A stretch of 64,000 bases of DNA from NCBI GenBank assembly GCA_964632305.1, contig CAZWBR010000016.1, positions 11,804-75,803 of the forward strand, given 5' to 3'. Source of the stretch: CAZWBR01 sp964632305 (lineage in GTDB: Bacteria; Bacteroidota; Bacteroidia; Bacteroidales; Prolixibacteraceae). The translations under genes and the position numbers were made by a program. The notes under the pieces are model-generated. The model was not told the DNA's origin. It ran no database searches and saw only the letters and a list, made by a program, of their open reading frames with translations. This document shows, piece after piece, positions 51,521-61,382 of this stretch; position 1 is the stretch's first letter, and each line of letters opens with the position of its first letter.

Positions 51521-52533
51521 AACTTTCCTCCTTTTAGCTCTCTTTGAGTCCAATTAAGTTTTTCAATCCATGCGGACTCATGTGATACCAGTAACATCGT
51601 GATAGCCTCATTTATGGTTAGTTCATGAAGAAGATCCAAAAGATCCTCTTTCCCCCCGGAGTCAAGAAATGAAGTTGGTTCGTCGAAGAGCAATATCCTT
51701 GCGTTTTGGCAGAGGCATCGCGCCAGCGAAACCCGCTGTTTCTCTCCGCCGGACAAGCTATGATAAGATTGTTTTTTCAAATGAAAACAACCCGTACGTC
51801 GCATTGCGATCTCCACCCGGTAGTCAATTTCAGATTGGGCGAGTTTTCTTCCGCTGAGTCCAATCGCCGCTACTTCACCTGCCGAAATGGGGAAGGTATT
51901 TTTTATATTCTCTTGGTGGACATATCCGGTTTGACTTCTGTTTATTTTCCATTCCGAACTACCAACCAGATATTCCCCTATCTTTATCGTGCCTTGAATT
52001 GGATTGGTGAAACCGAGAATGGATCGCAGAAGCGTAGTTTTCCCGGTCCCGTTCGCTCCATGAATGATCAATTGCTCACCCCTTTCAAGATCAAGGTTTA
52101 ATTGATCAAGGATGTTTCTTGATCCAAGATCAATGGTCAGGTTTTCGATATTAAGAGATAGTCCTTTTACTCGTCCTGAACGTTTCCTCAAGAAAAGCCA
52201 GGCTTCATCTATCGTCATGTTATCGCTAATTAAATCCTCGGTCCGGCATTGAATATGTTCAACAATATGATCGAAGGAATAATCAATTCCACTGGCCTTG
52301 AAAACAGGGATTGCCCTTTCGCTCATCATCTCGATATGACATTTTCGGATTCCCAACCTAACGATCAGGCAAGCAGCTGCTTTCCCAGCGATTTTATCAC
52401 ATAGAATTAAATCACCGGTTGGTAAGTTTTCTTTTTTCAAAAAATCTTCCAACTCAAAAAGCGGGTGTAACCAATGTTGGTCACTGGTAAAAATTACCTT
52501 TTCATTTTTACGGACAATCAGTGAGTGTTCCAA
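51514..52533 (-). CDS. Metal ABC transporter ATPase fused to an N-terminal DUF1893-like domain
   Basis: This 339-residue protein is a fusion. Residues 1-115 (GDLILCDKIAGKAAACLIVR, SERAIPVFKASGI) look like DUF1893, a cytidine-deaminase-like fold domain. Residues 125-339 are an ABC ATPase: Walker A GANGTGKTTLL, Q-loop SQTGYVHQ, signature SLSGGEKQRVSLARC and Walker B ILLFDEPTS. The ABC part drives the permease encoded next. The fused domain may regulate or supply something for transport; its function is not known. The same strand and overlaps with the permease and binding protein define one operon. Confidence 0.85.
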   Translation of the reverse strand: MEHSLIVRKNEKVIFTSDQHWLHPLFELEDFLKKENLPTGDLILCDKIAGKAAACLIVRLGIRKCHIEMMSERAIPVFKASGIDYSFDHIVEHIQCRTEDLISDNMTIDEAWLFLRKRSGRVKGLSLNIENLTIDLGSRNILDQLNLDLERGEQLIIHGANGTGKTTLLRSILGFTNPIQGTIKIGEYLVGSSEWKINRSQTGYVHQENIKNTFPISAGEVAAIGLSGRKLAQSEIDYRVEIAMRRTGCFHLKKQSYHSLSGGEKQRVSLARCLCQNARILLFDEPTSFLDSGGKEDLLDLLHELTINEAITMLLVSHESAWIEKLNWTQRELKGGKLC

Positions 52534-52615
52534 AGTTTAAAATTTTGGCTTAAAATAATCTTTTTAGTGGAGAATCCGATTCGAAGTTACTTACATTTTA
52601 TTTCATTGTCTTGGC

Positions 52616-53956
52616 TTATTCTCCTTTTCGTGAAAAAAGAATTGCAGCATTGATCAGAAAGGCGGATATCATAATCAGGTTTCCCATTTCCCGATCGAAA
52701 TAAATGCTGTACAGTTTGCCGGATAGCGCGATTATGCCTCCCATGATCATTGCAGTTAAGCTATGCCATTTTCTGCTCCGGAATCCCAGCAGTCCGGCGA
52801 ATGTTGGAACGATAAATGCTCCTGAAAATACAGTTAATGCTATCAGTAAGGATTGGATGATGGAGGTGACTACAAGAGACAGAATGATGCTCAATAGACC
52901 GATGACGAGGATAATAACTTTCGTGTTACGCAGTGCATTTTTCGAGTCAAGCCCCTTAGAAATTGGATCACTGATGATGATTGATGCCGTTAATAATGTT
53001 GTATCAGCAGAGGACATTACCGCAGAAAGGAGCGCAGCAACCAGTAGCCCTACGCCCCACTCGGGAAGAATATGAATCATCGTTTCAATTATTGCTGAAC
53101 CTTGTTGTTGATGCAAGTCCGGGAATTTTGAATTAGCAAATACTCCAAGAAAAGTGATTAGAAAAGCGAATGGAATCAGGATCAGGGCGGTGATAAGGAC
53201 ACTCTTTCGGGCAGTCGATTCACTTTTGGCGCAGAAAATACGGGAATAGATATCCGGCCCCACGATAAAGGTGGTGGAATAAGTTAAGATAAGTGTCAGG
53301 AGATCAAAGCTGTGAAAACCTTGGTTAAAAGGAAAATTAAGTTGCGTCATATCTGTTGTCGGTATTTTATCAGAAAATAGCAGATAAATGGCAGTTATCA
53401 ATATACCGGTCAGAATAAAAAGAGATTGGTAAAGATCAGTTTTAAGTACTGAGATTTGTCCTCCTATTACTGTGTAAAAGATAAAGAGAAAGCCGGATCC
53501 CCAGACCCCAATGGAATAATCCAGTCCAAAAAAGCTATTCAGGATTTTGGCTGCACCAATTATTTGGGCGGCAACAACTCCTATCCAGGCAAAGGCAATG
53601 ATAAACGAAGAGATCATTTTTGCTTCCTGTCCGTAATATTCGCCAATCATCTGCGGTAAAGTAAATTTTCCGTGACGGTGGACGATCTGTGAGAAAGGTA
53701 CGAGTATAAAAAGTCCAAGAGCCGCTGAAAGCAGTAACCATGCGGCTGCCCAACCTTGTGTGGCAGCCAGATCGGCAGTGCCCAGAATCGCAGAACTGCC
53801 AAGAATACTTGCCAATAATGAGCCGGTAATAGACCAAAAATCTCCCTTTTTGCCTGCAACATAATAGTCGCCTGATGATTTGATTTTACGCGAGGAAAGG
53901 ATTCCGACAATAATCATCGTTACAATATAGAAAGCAAGTATAAAATATTTTATCAT
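52616..53956 (-). CDS. Sodium:solute symporter family protein
   Basis: This 446-residue membrane protein has about 12-13 hydrophobic helices and SSS-family blocks: SSRKIKSSGDYYVAGKKGDFW, GSLLASILGSSAILGTADLAA, LPQMIGEYYG and LSAVMSSADTTLLTASII. The conserved SSADT lines the Na+ site. The transported solute is unknown; the family includes carriers for sugars, amino acids, pantothenate and organic acids. It is transcribed alone. It lies 82 bases before the metal ABC importer operon on the same strand but is not clearly part of it. Confidence 0.9.
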   Translation of the reverse strand: MIKYFILAFYIVTMIIVGILSSRKIKSSGDYYVAGKKGDFWSITGSLLASILGSSAILGTADLAATQGWAAAWLLLSAALGLFILVPFSQIVHRHGKFTLPQMIGEYYGQEAKMISSFIIAFAWIGVVAAQIIGAAKILNSFFGLDYSIGVWGSGFLFIFYTVIGGQISVLKTDLYQSLFILTGILITAIYLLFSDKIPTTDMTQLNFPFNQGFHSFDLLTLILTYSTTFIVGPDIYSRIFCAKSESTARKSVLITALILIPFAFLITFLGVFANSKFPDLHQQQGSAIIETMIHILPEWGVGLLVAALLSAVMSSADTTLLTASIIISDPISKGLDSKNALRNTKVIILVIGLLSIILSLVVTSIIQSLLIALTVFSGAFIVPTFAGLLGFRSRKWHSLTAMIMGGIIALSGKLYSIYFDREMGNLIMISAFLINAAILFSRKGE

Positions 53957-54161
53957 TCGGCTAATCCCGGATTAAGTTTTCAAATTCAAAGGGGCACAAA
54001 TTTAGTAAATGAGAATCCCATTTCCATAATTAAACCTGTCAAAACCAATAGTCGTTTTGTCTAAACAAATGATTGACGTGATGGGAAAGAGAAATTTCTG
54101 TCAATAATTTCTGAAAAGTCTGACGATTCGGTTAAGAGATCTTCAGCTTTGCCATATTTTC

Positions 54162-55094
54162 TTATCCATAGATGGAGATAATCTCTTCTTCCTCTTCTGT
54201 TTCTACCTTAGGTGACTTTTGCTGAGGGATCATTTCATTCCGGAAAGGAGGGAAGAAAACCCAGTAGATTCCCCAAAGGGAGATGAAGGCTGACATTAAG
54301 AAAAACATGATGCTTAAAGCAATCGAGAGTTCATTGTTTAGAGCGAGATATTTAGCCCCAATTAGAAAGACCATTTCTCGTGCCCCAATTCCCCCAATTG
54401 TTACCGGAAGAGCGGTAGCTATAGCCGAAAGGAAAAAGAGAAAGAGATAATCGAACTGATCCGATGTTTGGTGAAATGCTAACAGGATGAAGATTGCTGT
54501 AACAAATTGGAACATCTGTAGGGCCATTGACCAACCAAAAAGTGAAGCATGGATCGAATAAAAACTCTTGAAGAAAAATTTTAACACGATTATGTAAATG
54601 AGATACACGGCAGGAATTCCGATCCAGTAGATTTGTCCAAAAGGGATTTTTATTCCCGACAGGTAGTAAAGTGAGATAGTAATCATTCCAATGGCCACCA
54701 ATCCGGAGATCCGGTTCACCAACATTGCCCCGATATTCTTTTTAATACCATTTTGCCGGTATTTATTGATAAGATAAACCTTATACCCGTCGCCGCCAAT
54801 GCCTCCTGGAAGGAAAAGATTGTAATACATTCCTAACCAAAAGAGTTTCATGTTGAGCATTTGAGTCAGATATGCGCCGGTAATCTTCAACGAAAGATTT
54901 TGACGGAAGGCTGACAAGACGAATGAACCTATCAGGAAGACTAGGGCAAGGATCAGGTACCAAGGATTGGCAGTAGAGTAAACTCCCAAGACCTCTTTAA
55001 ACGAAATTCGCGACATAACCCACAAGATTGCCGCAGTCGATACTCCAAGTTTCAAGAGATTAATTCCCAGCTTTTTAAATTTCTTTCTCACCAA
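54162..55094 (-). CDS. Flippase-like UPF0104 membrane protein (lysylphosphatidylglycerol synthase TM domain type)
   Basis: This 310-residue membrane protein has about eight hydrophobic helices and the family features FLPGGIGGDGYKVYLI and ALPVTIGGIGAREMVFLIG. This domain, also found in MprF, is linked to flipping or transfer of lipid-linked groups. It overlaps the glycosyltransferase gene by 20 bases, so the two probably act together on a glycolipid. The end is acidic (KVETEEEEEIISIYG). A synthase activity is not implied, since the catalytic soluble domain is absent. Confidence 0.83.
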   Translation of the reverse strand: MVRKKFKKLGINLLKLGVSTAAILWVMSRISFKEVLGVYSTANPWYLILALVFLIGSFVLSAFRQNLSLKITGAYLTQMLNMKLFWLGMYYNLFLPGGIGGDGYKVYLINKYRQNGIKKNIGAMLVNRISGLVAIGMITISLYYLSGIKIPFGQIYWIGIPAVYLIYIIVLKFFFKSFYSIHASLFGWSMALQMFQFVTAIFILLAFHQTSDQFDYLFLFFLSAIATALPVTIGGIGAREMVFLIGAKYLALNNELSIALSIMFFLMSAFISLWGIYWVFFPPFRNEMIPQQKSPKVETEEEEEIISIYG

Positions 55095-56019
55095 TTGTAA
55101 TTTTTTTAATTCGGTACGGACTTTTGTGTTGCGATTCGTAATAAGTCCGCATTTGATAATCGAGAATAATCCCTATGGTAATAATTTGAAAACCCATGAT
55201 AAAAAGCAAAATTCCCAATAAAAGAACTGGTCGTCCCCAGATGTCGTGCCCCATAATTTTTATCACCAGCAGATAGATCAGGATTATTCCTCCGATTAAT
55301 GAGGTCAGTAAACCTGCTGTGCCGAAAAAATGCATGGGTTTCTGCATATATTTCCTGAAAAAAAGTAACAGCATCAAGTCGCTTATTACTCTAAAGGTTC
55401 TTGAGATTCCATATTTCGACCTGCCTAATTTCCGGACGTGATGCCTAACATCGATCTGGGCGATCTTGGCGCCTTCGAAGTGAGCCAGAATGGAGATAAA
55501 ACGATGTAATTCGCCGTATAGCGGAATGTTTTTAGCGGTATCAGCCCGGAAGATTTTTAAAGCACAGCCATTGTCTTTTATGTCTGCCCCGGTCGTTTTG
55601 CGAATCAGCCAGTTAGCTATTCCGGACGGAATTTTTCTTAAGAAATAATTGTCCTGCCTTTTTTGACGAATGCCAGCCACAAGGTCATAATCTCCCTCTT
55701 CGGCCAGACAAATCATCTTTGGAATATCGGCAGGATCATTTTGCAAATCCCCGTCCATGGTTACAATAAATTCCCCTTCTGACTGGTCGATACCCGCCTT
55801 CAAAGCAGGGCATTGCCCGTAATTTTGTTTCAATTCGACCAGTTTAATTCGATCATGCTTAAGGTTCTTAATGGCTTTTACCGTGTTGTCTTTCGAACCA
55901 TCATCCACAAAGATGATTTCATAGTCGTAGCCGTTCAGTGCAACTAATATTTGCTCTACCAGAGGCCGGATATTTTCCTCTTCATTATAAACGGTAATGA
56001 CTATGGAAATCTTTTTCAT
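55075..56019 (-). CDS. Family 2 glycosyltransferase with C-terminal membrane helices
   Basis: This 314-residue enzyme is of the DPM1/ArnC/GtrB type. It has the GT-A fold with ISIVITVYNEEENI, FVDDGSKDNT, VTMDGDLQNDPADIP (the metal-binding DxD) and a QKRQDNYFLRK acceptor region. Two transmembrane helices lie at about 235-300. Such enzymes transfer sugar from a nucleotide to polyprenyl phosphate. The overlap with the flippase-like gene suggests that one makes and the other flips or transfers the lipid-linked sugar. The sugar is unknown. Confidence 0.9.
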   Translation of the reverse strand: MKKISIVITVYNEEENIRPLVEQILVALNGYDYEIIFVDDGSKDNTVKAIKNLKHDRIKLVELKQNYGQCPALKAGIDQSEGEFIVTMDGDLQNDPADIPKMICLAEEGDYDLVAGIRQKRQDNYFLRKIPSGIANWLIRKTTGADIKDNGCALKIFRADTAKNIPLYGELHRFISILAHFEGAKIAQIDVRHHVRKLGRSKYGISRTFRVISDLMLLLFFRKYMQKPMHFFGTAGLLTSLIGGIILIYLLVIKIMGHDIWGRPVLLLGILLFIMGFQIITIGIILDYQMRTYYESQHKSPYRIKKITIGEKEI

Positions 56020-56105
56020 TGGTCAAAATCAATTACATGCAAAAATAAAATAATTAACTGATGAGGATATGTGAAATTTAAAAATTAAATTAATGATTAT
56101 CGAAT

Positions 56106-56810
56106 CTATTCACGTATAAATTTGTTTTTATCTGCTCCGCAAATGGGGCAGGTCCAGTCGTCGGGAAGATCGGCAAATTTAGTTCCGGGAGCAATTCCTG
56201 AAATTGGGTCGCCTTTCTCCGACTCATAAGTATAGTGGCATAGTTGACACTGCCATATTTCGTTGCCGGTTTTTTGCTCGATTTCCATTGCAAGCTTTGT
56301 TTTGTCAATATAGGTCGGTGCATTTTTCGGCGAATAACCTTTCAGAACTTCACGATAATATGTATAGGTTAATGCCTTTTCTGACGATTCTATCAAGTCT
56401 GAATTGATGGCTTCTCCAATAAAAAGAAAGTGAGACCCAACATCAATAATCTGATTAACCTTACATTCAAACCAAGCCACACAGGATTCTGTTACAATGG
56501 GGCAGCCTGTATGTCCATACAAATAATTAACACTTTTAAATTTATCGGTTTCCCTCATACTGCGATAACCAAATTCTCCGATTAATCCGGCAGATGCTTT
56601 TTCTCCCAATACGGAGAACGCGAATGTCCCGCTATCACGGATTATGACTGACGAAAAATTATCCTTATTGCAACTAATTCCGAATTGCGGGGGATTGGCT
56701 GTTACCTGAAAAACGGTATTGGCAATGTACCCGGCTTTCTGTTCCTTAAATTGGGAAGTGACAATGTATAGTCCGTAACTTATTTTGAAGAAAGATTCAA
56801 TGTTCATCAT
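56106..56810 (-). CDS. Flavin reductase-like protein fused to C-terminal rubredoxin
   Basis: This 234-residue protein has an N-terminal FMN-binding flavin reductase domain (residues 1-165; VTANPPQFGISCNKDNFSS and GEFGYRS) and a C-terminal rubredoxin (185-234) with WQCQLCHYTYES and WTCPICGADKNKF, two CxxC pairs for one iron. High-molecular-weight rubredoxins of this layout pass electrons from NAD(P)H to flavodiiron NO or O2 reductases in anaerobes. No flavodiiron gene is in the window. Start could be the second ATG at 56807. The gene is monocistronic. Confidence 0.93.
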   Translation of the reverse strand: MMNIESFFKISYGLYIVTSQFKEQKAGYIANTVFQVTANPPQFGISCNKDNFSSVIIRDSGTFAFSVLGEKASAGLIGEFGYRSMRETDKFKSVNYLYGHTGCPIVTESCVAWFECKVNQIIDVGSHFLFIGEAINSDLIESSEKALTYTYYREVLKGYSPKNAPTYIDKTKLAMEIEQKTGNEIWQCQLCHYTYESEKGDPISGIAPGTKFADLPDDWTCPICGADKNKFIRE

Positions 56811-57100
56811 GGTTTTTCCCTTTCTAAAACAATTTTGTTTTGAAATATAAGGATAAATTCAATTCTCATAAAATCTTTGATGTATTTTTTGCTCAATGTT
56901 TTCATTTATAGAGGTATCAATGTTACGAAATATCCTGATTGAATTTTTCGGATTTACGATGGGCTCAAAATAAGTTGCGAAATTTAGGATCGTCTCTATT
57001 GGGTTATCTGAGATTTGTAGGTGCAATTTCAGATTTTAATCAAGATGCCCCAAGTTGTAAAAAGGATAGAATACTGAAGATTTTGTTGTACGCATCAAAA

Positions 57101-57622
57101 TTAACGACAACCAAAAGTTTGTTGAATGAGCGAAAAGTCTTGCAGGTTTTTCTTCCTATCGTCCAACCCTGACTGAAAGAAAACAATAAGTGTTCTTTCA
57201 GTGCAGTTAAAACACCAAATTGATCCTTCAATTTTTTGCCCGTTTATGATTGTGGCGTAATTGACTTTTTTGCAGTCGTTTCCAACAAATGAATCATTCT
57301 GTATAGCCGTGAATTCAATTCCCGGATTACGGTATAAATTGGTGTTTTTCATTGATTCTTGTTGTGCGAGGATTACTTTGGTAGGATCTTCTGTTTTATC
57401 CATCCAAATCAAAGTAAATAATCCGGTTGCATTTTTACCAATCTTTTCAACAGAAAAATAGTGACCGGTTTCCGGTATTGGCTCATCAGCAATTATTTTC
57501 CATTTATCCGAAAGGGTAAACGATATTCCGTTTTTTAAATAATGGAATTCTCCTTTTTGGCAGTAAGCAAAGTTGCTGATAATAAGTAAATAAAATAAAA
57601 CAAATGCAGCCTTTATCTTCAT
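57101..57622 (-). CDS. Secreted protein of unknown function
   Basis: This 173-residue protein has a signal peptide (MKIKAAFVLFYLLIISNFAYC, with a cleavage or lipid site near Cys 21). The mature part (FHYLKNGISFTLSDKWKIIAD and NDCKKVNYATIINGQKIEG) resembles small secreted PsbP/MOG1-like folds, but I do not recognise the family. Two Cys pairs (NDCKK, WCFNC) suggest a disulfide. The ATG at 57622 gives the signal peptide; an upstream start at 57682 adds 20 residues without one. It lies 69 bases after the C69 peptidase gene on the same strand. Confidence 0.7.
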   Translation of the reverse strand: MKIKAAFVLFYLLIISNFAYCQKGEFHYLKNGISFTLSDKWKIIADEPIPETGHYFSVEKIGKNATGLFTLIWMDKTEDPTKVILAQQESMKNTNLYRNPGIEFTAIQNDSFVGNDCKKVNYATIINGQKIEGSIWCFNCTERTLIVFFQSGLDDRKKNLQDFSLIQQTFGCR

Positions 57623-57691
57623 CTTAATCGATTGTTTAAATGATGATGAAAAAAAGGCTGCATTGGCTGCGTTGTACTTCATCTCCTGAGG

Positions 57692-59368
57692 TTATTCGAC
57701 CGCTTTAAAGTGTTCTTCGTTACCTTTTATAATTGCCCGATACCATGAATCCGGATAAGCAGGATGAAGTGGTTGAGCCGGAAGTTTTCCAAATTCGTTA
57801 GTCTCGAATTTTCCGTCTTTTTCCGTCATTACGTTTCCATCTTTGTATTTGACAAGTAAATAATTGCCCAGTTCTTTCCATTTTTTAACGGTGGTTTCAA
57901 CTTGATTGACAGAATAGTTTGTTAAAGATGAAAGAGCAGCATCATTTTCTCCTTTATTCCACAATTCAAGGGCTTTTTTATCCGTTTCCTGTACGCCAAC
58001 AAAGAAGTTGCTTTCAAATTGCGTCTGTACTTTTTTAAGATCTGCAATCATATCGTTGTATCTTAAATAACATAAGTTGGTGACCAGATTGAAAGTCCAG
58101 AATGCGGAACTGTCAGACCAGGTAAGCATGTCTCCGTTTCCAACTTTCAATGAATTCGGAACTTCTTTTATCCCGCAATAGATGGGCATATAACAAGTGG
58201 AATAGGTATCATCAACCCCGAACCAAAGAATTCCGCCAATGGGATCAGGCAAGGTCGAACGGCTTTGAGCAACAAAAGAAAAACCGGTTTGTTGAGTGGA
58301 GGTTGCTCTCTCATGACAATAGGAAACAGAATCGACTTGCCAGGTCATGGGGCGCCAGCGATAAGGTAATTGATGAGGGCCTGCACCAATATCTTTGGTC
58401 ATATCCAATGCCGTTCCTTCATAATGGTCGCGCATCATCTCCATCACATTTTTAACAGAAAGAGGTGCATCGGGTTTAATCCATAACGGCATTCTATTGG
58501 TGGCATAGTGGTTTGAATCGTAGGTCACCTTACCTAATGCATAACTTTCATATTGCCCCATCTGTTTATTAACTTTATTAAATCCGGCCCATACTCGGGC
58601 TTCACAGAATCGAGCAGCGCTAAAATCAACTGGGGCATAGGTGTCAGAGAAGCTGAATTCGGAGTTTTTCCCCTTGAACCAACCTTTCTCAATGGCAAAT
58701 GAGATCACATCAGCAGAATAAAGACAATTTTGAGGATCGTTTAGTGGAAACTGTGTGATTCTGGCTTGGTTGGCATGTCCAGAGATATATCCGTCAGGAA
58801 CTTTCATTGCCACCCAAACAGCTCCGGTTTGGCCTTCACCTTTGCCAATTAGTTCAAGAATCCATGCTTCAGTGGGATCAGCGATGGAGAAGGATTCTCC
58901 ACTTGAATAATAACCATGTTTTTTAACCAAATCAGTCATGATCGAGATCGCTTCACGTGCAGTTTTTGCACGTTGAAGGGTGAGATATATCAAACTTCCG
59001 TAATCGATAATTGCTCCAGATTGAGAACCTAATTCTTTCCTTCCACCAAAGGTGGTTTCTCCAATGGACAACTGATGTTCGTTCATGTTGCCAACTACCT
59101 GATAGGTATGTTTAACCTGTGGTATCTTGCCTAAAAACTTGCCGCTATCCCATTCGTAAACATTCACCATGGTCCCTTCCGGATAATCGGCTGCCGGCCA
59201 ATAATAGAGTTCCCCGTATAGCGTATGTGAATCTGCAGCATAGGTAATCATCGTCGAACCATCTGCTGAGGCCCCTTTGGTGATCAGGAAATTCGTGCAG
59301 GCATTTGTGTAGTTAATCCGAGCAAGAATTGAGATCAAAAAAACTAATAGAATACTTCGCTTTAGCAT
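57692..59368 (-). CDS. C69-family dipeptidase, exported
   Basis: This 558-residue Ntn-type hydrolase has a signal peptide (LVFLISILARINYTNA) followed directly by Cys24 in TNACTNFLITKGASADGS. In family C69 this Cys becomes the N-terminal nucleophile after processing. Other family blocks are DSHTLYGELYYWPA, ANQARITQFPLN and EGTALDMTKD. Enzymes of this type cleave dipeptides; in gut Bacteroidota they are abundant in the periplasm. I chose ATG 59368, which places the Cys right after the signal peptide. An earlier in-frame start adds 14 residues. Confidence 0.9.
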   Translation of the reverse strand: MLKRSILLVFLISILARINYTNACTNFLITKGASADGSTMITYAADSHTLYGELYYWPAADYPEGTMVNVYEWDSGKFLGKIPQVKHTYQVVGNMNEHQLSIGETTFGGRKELGSQSGAIIDYGSLIYLTLQRAKTAREAISIMTDLVKKHGYYSSGESFSIADPTEAWILELIGKGEGQTGAVWVAMKVPDGYISGHANQARITQFPLNDPQNCLYSADVISFAIEKGWFKGKNSEFSFSDTYAPVDFSAARFCEARVWAGFNKVNKQMGQYESYALGKVTYDSNHYATNRMPLWIKPDAPLSVKNVMEMMRDHYEGTALDMTKDIGAGPHQLPYRWRPMTWQVDSVSYCHERATSTQQTGFSFVAQSRSTLPDPIGGILWFGVDDTYSTCYMPIYCGIKEVPNSLKVGNGDMLTWSDSSAFWTFNLVTNLCYLRYNDMIADLKKVQTQFESNFFVGVQETDKKALELWNKGENDAALSSLTNYSVNQVETTVKKWKELGNYLLVKYKDGNVMTEKDGKFETNEFGKLPAQPLHPAYPDSWYRAIIKGNEEHFKAVE

Positions 59369-59542
59369 ATTTGGATTATTTACAATTTTTACAAAAATAG
59401 AAAAAAGCAATTGAGCAATGCGTAATAAATGATGAGTTTAATCAGGTCTCACCGTAAATCTTGATGTATCTGTAATGCCGGTCTGTGTTAAATCATATAG
59501 TATAAGAAGATGACAATCAGGATTTTGAAATAACAGTACTCT

Positions 59543-61261
59543 TTATTTGTAGAATGTCGCTTTATATTGAGATCTGTTTTCTTTATTATCATCCACTGTT
59601 AATACAAGTTGATGGTTCTTTTTAAACTCCATTTTTGTCTTGTCGAACGTGTAAGAAAGAAGATTTGATTTCGCATCATATTCAAAAAGAGCCCATTTCC
59701 CATCTATTTCACCACGATATGATCCGATTCCGGATAGATTGTCAGATATCTTAAATTGAATTTTTGTTCCGTTGGTAAGCGTTTTTTTCTCTTTGATGCT
59801 GAGTGGAGTGATGATAGGGGCAATAGTATCGAGAGAAACTGCAAAATTGCCAAATGTGGAGGATTGCGTGAATACCCAGCCGTTTGAGAAATTTCCACCG
59901 ATAGATGTGCGTTTTCCCGATGCCGGATCAATTTTTACAATTAAAGCTTTATTCTGATGATCTTTATTTATTCCGGTTGTTCTTATTGATAAGGAAAACG
60001 GGCGGTTTACAGGTGTGTATTCATTGTGTATTTGATGAATTTCAGAATAATATCCATTCAACTTAGGTTTCACTGCGTACCGGAATTTTAGATTATCAAA
60101 AAGAGTCCCTTCGAATAGGTTGATCCTGATTTGGTCATTTCTAAAGATATTTTGTTCATCATACTTAAAATATTGGGTATACTCCGTCGTCAGGGGCTTT
60201 CCTTCAAATTGTTTCGATAATAGTTTAAATGTCAATTTCGTTGAATTCTTAAACGCATCACTTACGGTTATTTCGATTACATGAATATTATCGTCATCAA
60301 TGCTTAGAATACCACGGTTAAACCCTGTTTCATAGATATGAAGTTTATTACCTGGTTGTTGATATAGTCGGTGTACCCATCGGTTGTTTCGGATCTTTTC
60401 CTCATAATCTGCGTGACTGTTGACATAGCGGTTAAGCTCAAACGATAATTCATCCAGCTTAAAAGCAAATTCCTGTTTATTATCCATTTTTAGCACAACG
60501 GAATAGATCCCGCATTTCATTCCAGTCCCATTGAAATAGTCTTCAGCTTGGATTCCCAGACCGATTTGCCCGAAAACTTCAATAGGAACATTGTTCTTTA
60601 ATTGATATCCATTCGCTACCGGTATAATCTCAAATCTTTTTTTGGTAAAAGTTTTATTTACGTGACTCTCCTCTGATAAAGGATACACGTATAAAGAATT
60701 GATTTTTGGAGCACTGTTATCTTTAATTCCCAGGTCTTGAAAAAGTGGGTTTTGGGCTCTCTCCGAATGAGTATCCCTGATTTCAAAATGTAAATGAGGT
60801 CCTCCTGAACTCCCGCTATTGCCAGACCATGCAATTATCTCACCTTTATTATAACTCAATTGATTTTTTGAAAGCTTCAGTTCAATTTCAAACCTTTCTT
60901 TTTGATACTGCTCGTCTTTAACTACGGTAGCGATTTTGGGGTGAAAACGGCTCAAATGGCCATAGACACTGGTCGTCCCATCGGGATGGTTCATATAAAT
61001 TGCATTCCCATAACCTGTTGATGAAACATTAACCCGGGCAATATAACCATCTTGAACTGCAAGGATCGGCATACCTATTTGCCCTCCTGTCCTGAAGTCC
61101 AATCCGGCATGAAAGTGATTGGTTCTCAATTCACCAAATCCGCCTGAAAAAGAAAATGGGGGCTTTACCGGGCTTGTGAATGGATTTATTTCGGATTCAG
61201 ATTGTGACCTCCCTTGAAAAACAAAAACTATTAGTATAAGAAGAGCAAAAAAACCTTTCAT
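59543..61261 (-). CDS. M23-family metallopeptidase, exported
   Basis: This 572-residue protein has a signal peptide (LLILIVFVFQGRSQ) and a LytM/M23 zinc-peptidase domain close to the N-terminus (about 25-180) with FHAGLDFRTGGQIGMP, YGHLSRFHP and GSSGGPHLHFEIRD, which hold the His/Asp zinc ligands. The remaining 390 residues are beta-rich with no recognised domain. It probably cuts peptidoglycan cross-links in the periplasm or acts as an adaptor. It is divergent from the ZapB-like/ZapA/RNase Y genes, next to cell-division genes, which fits a wall role. Confidence 0.9.
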   Translation of the reverse strand: MKGFFALLILIVFVFQGRSQSESEINPFTSPVKPPFSFSGGFGELRTNHFHAGLDFRTGGQIGMPILAVQDGYIARVNVSSTGYGNAIYMNHPDGTTSVYGHLSRFHPKIATVVKDEQYQKERFEIELKLSKNQLSYNKGEIIAWSGNSGSSGGPHLHFEIRDTHSERAQNPLFQDLGIKDNSAPKINSLYVYPLSEESHVNKTFTKKRFEIIPVANGYQLKNNVPIEVFGQIGLGIQAEDYFNGTGMKCGIYSVVLKMDNKQEFAFKLDELSFELNRYVNSHADYEEKIRNNRWVHRLYQQPGNKLHIYETGFNRGILSIDDDNIHVIEITVSDAFKNSTKLTFKLLSKQFEGKPLTTEYTQYFKYDEQNIFRNDQIRINLFEGTLFDNLKFRYAVKPKLNGYYSEIHQIHNEYTPVNRPFSLSIRTTGINKDHQNKALIVKIDPASGKRTSIGGNFSNGWVFTQSSTFGNFAVSLDTIAPIITPLSIKEKKTLTNGTKIQFKISDNLSGIGSYRGEIDGKWALFEYDAKSNLLSYTFDKTKMEFKKNHQLVLTVDDNKENRSQYKATFYK

Positions 61262-61335
61262 TGTAAATCTTTCCTTTGCAAGGCGAAAATAGTAAACTTT
61301 TCATTGTTTCATCAAGTAATAAATTCAGTAATACT

Positions 61336-61364
61336 TTTGAGATTTGAATAAAATGTTAACTTTG
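61336..61364 (+). promoter_or_regulatory. Candidate promoter of the zapB-like/zapA/rny genes
   Basis: TTTG at 61336-61339 and TAACTTTG at 61357-61364 match the Bacteroidota promoter form with a 17-base spacer, slightly short. Transcription would start about 10 bases before the ATG at 61383. Confidence 0.5.
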
Positions 61365-61382
61365 TAACTGTAATCCTTAAAT

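Noticed and set aside
56939..57172. Plus-strand 77-codon open frame
   Set aside because: It overlaps the end of the secreted-protein gene on the other strand, starts with a non-ATG codon and has no motif.
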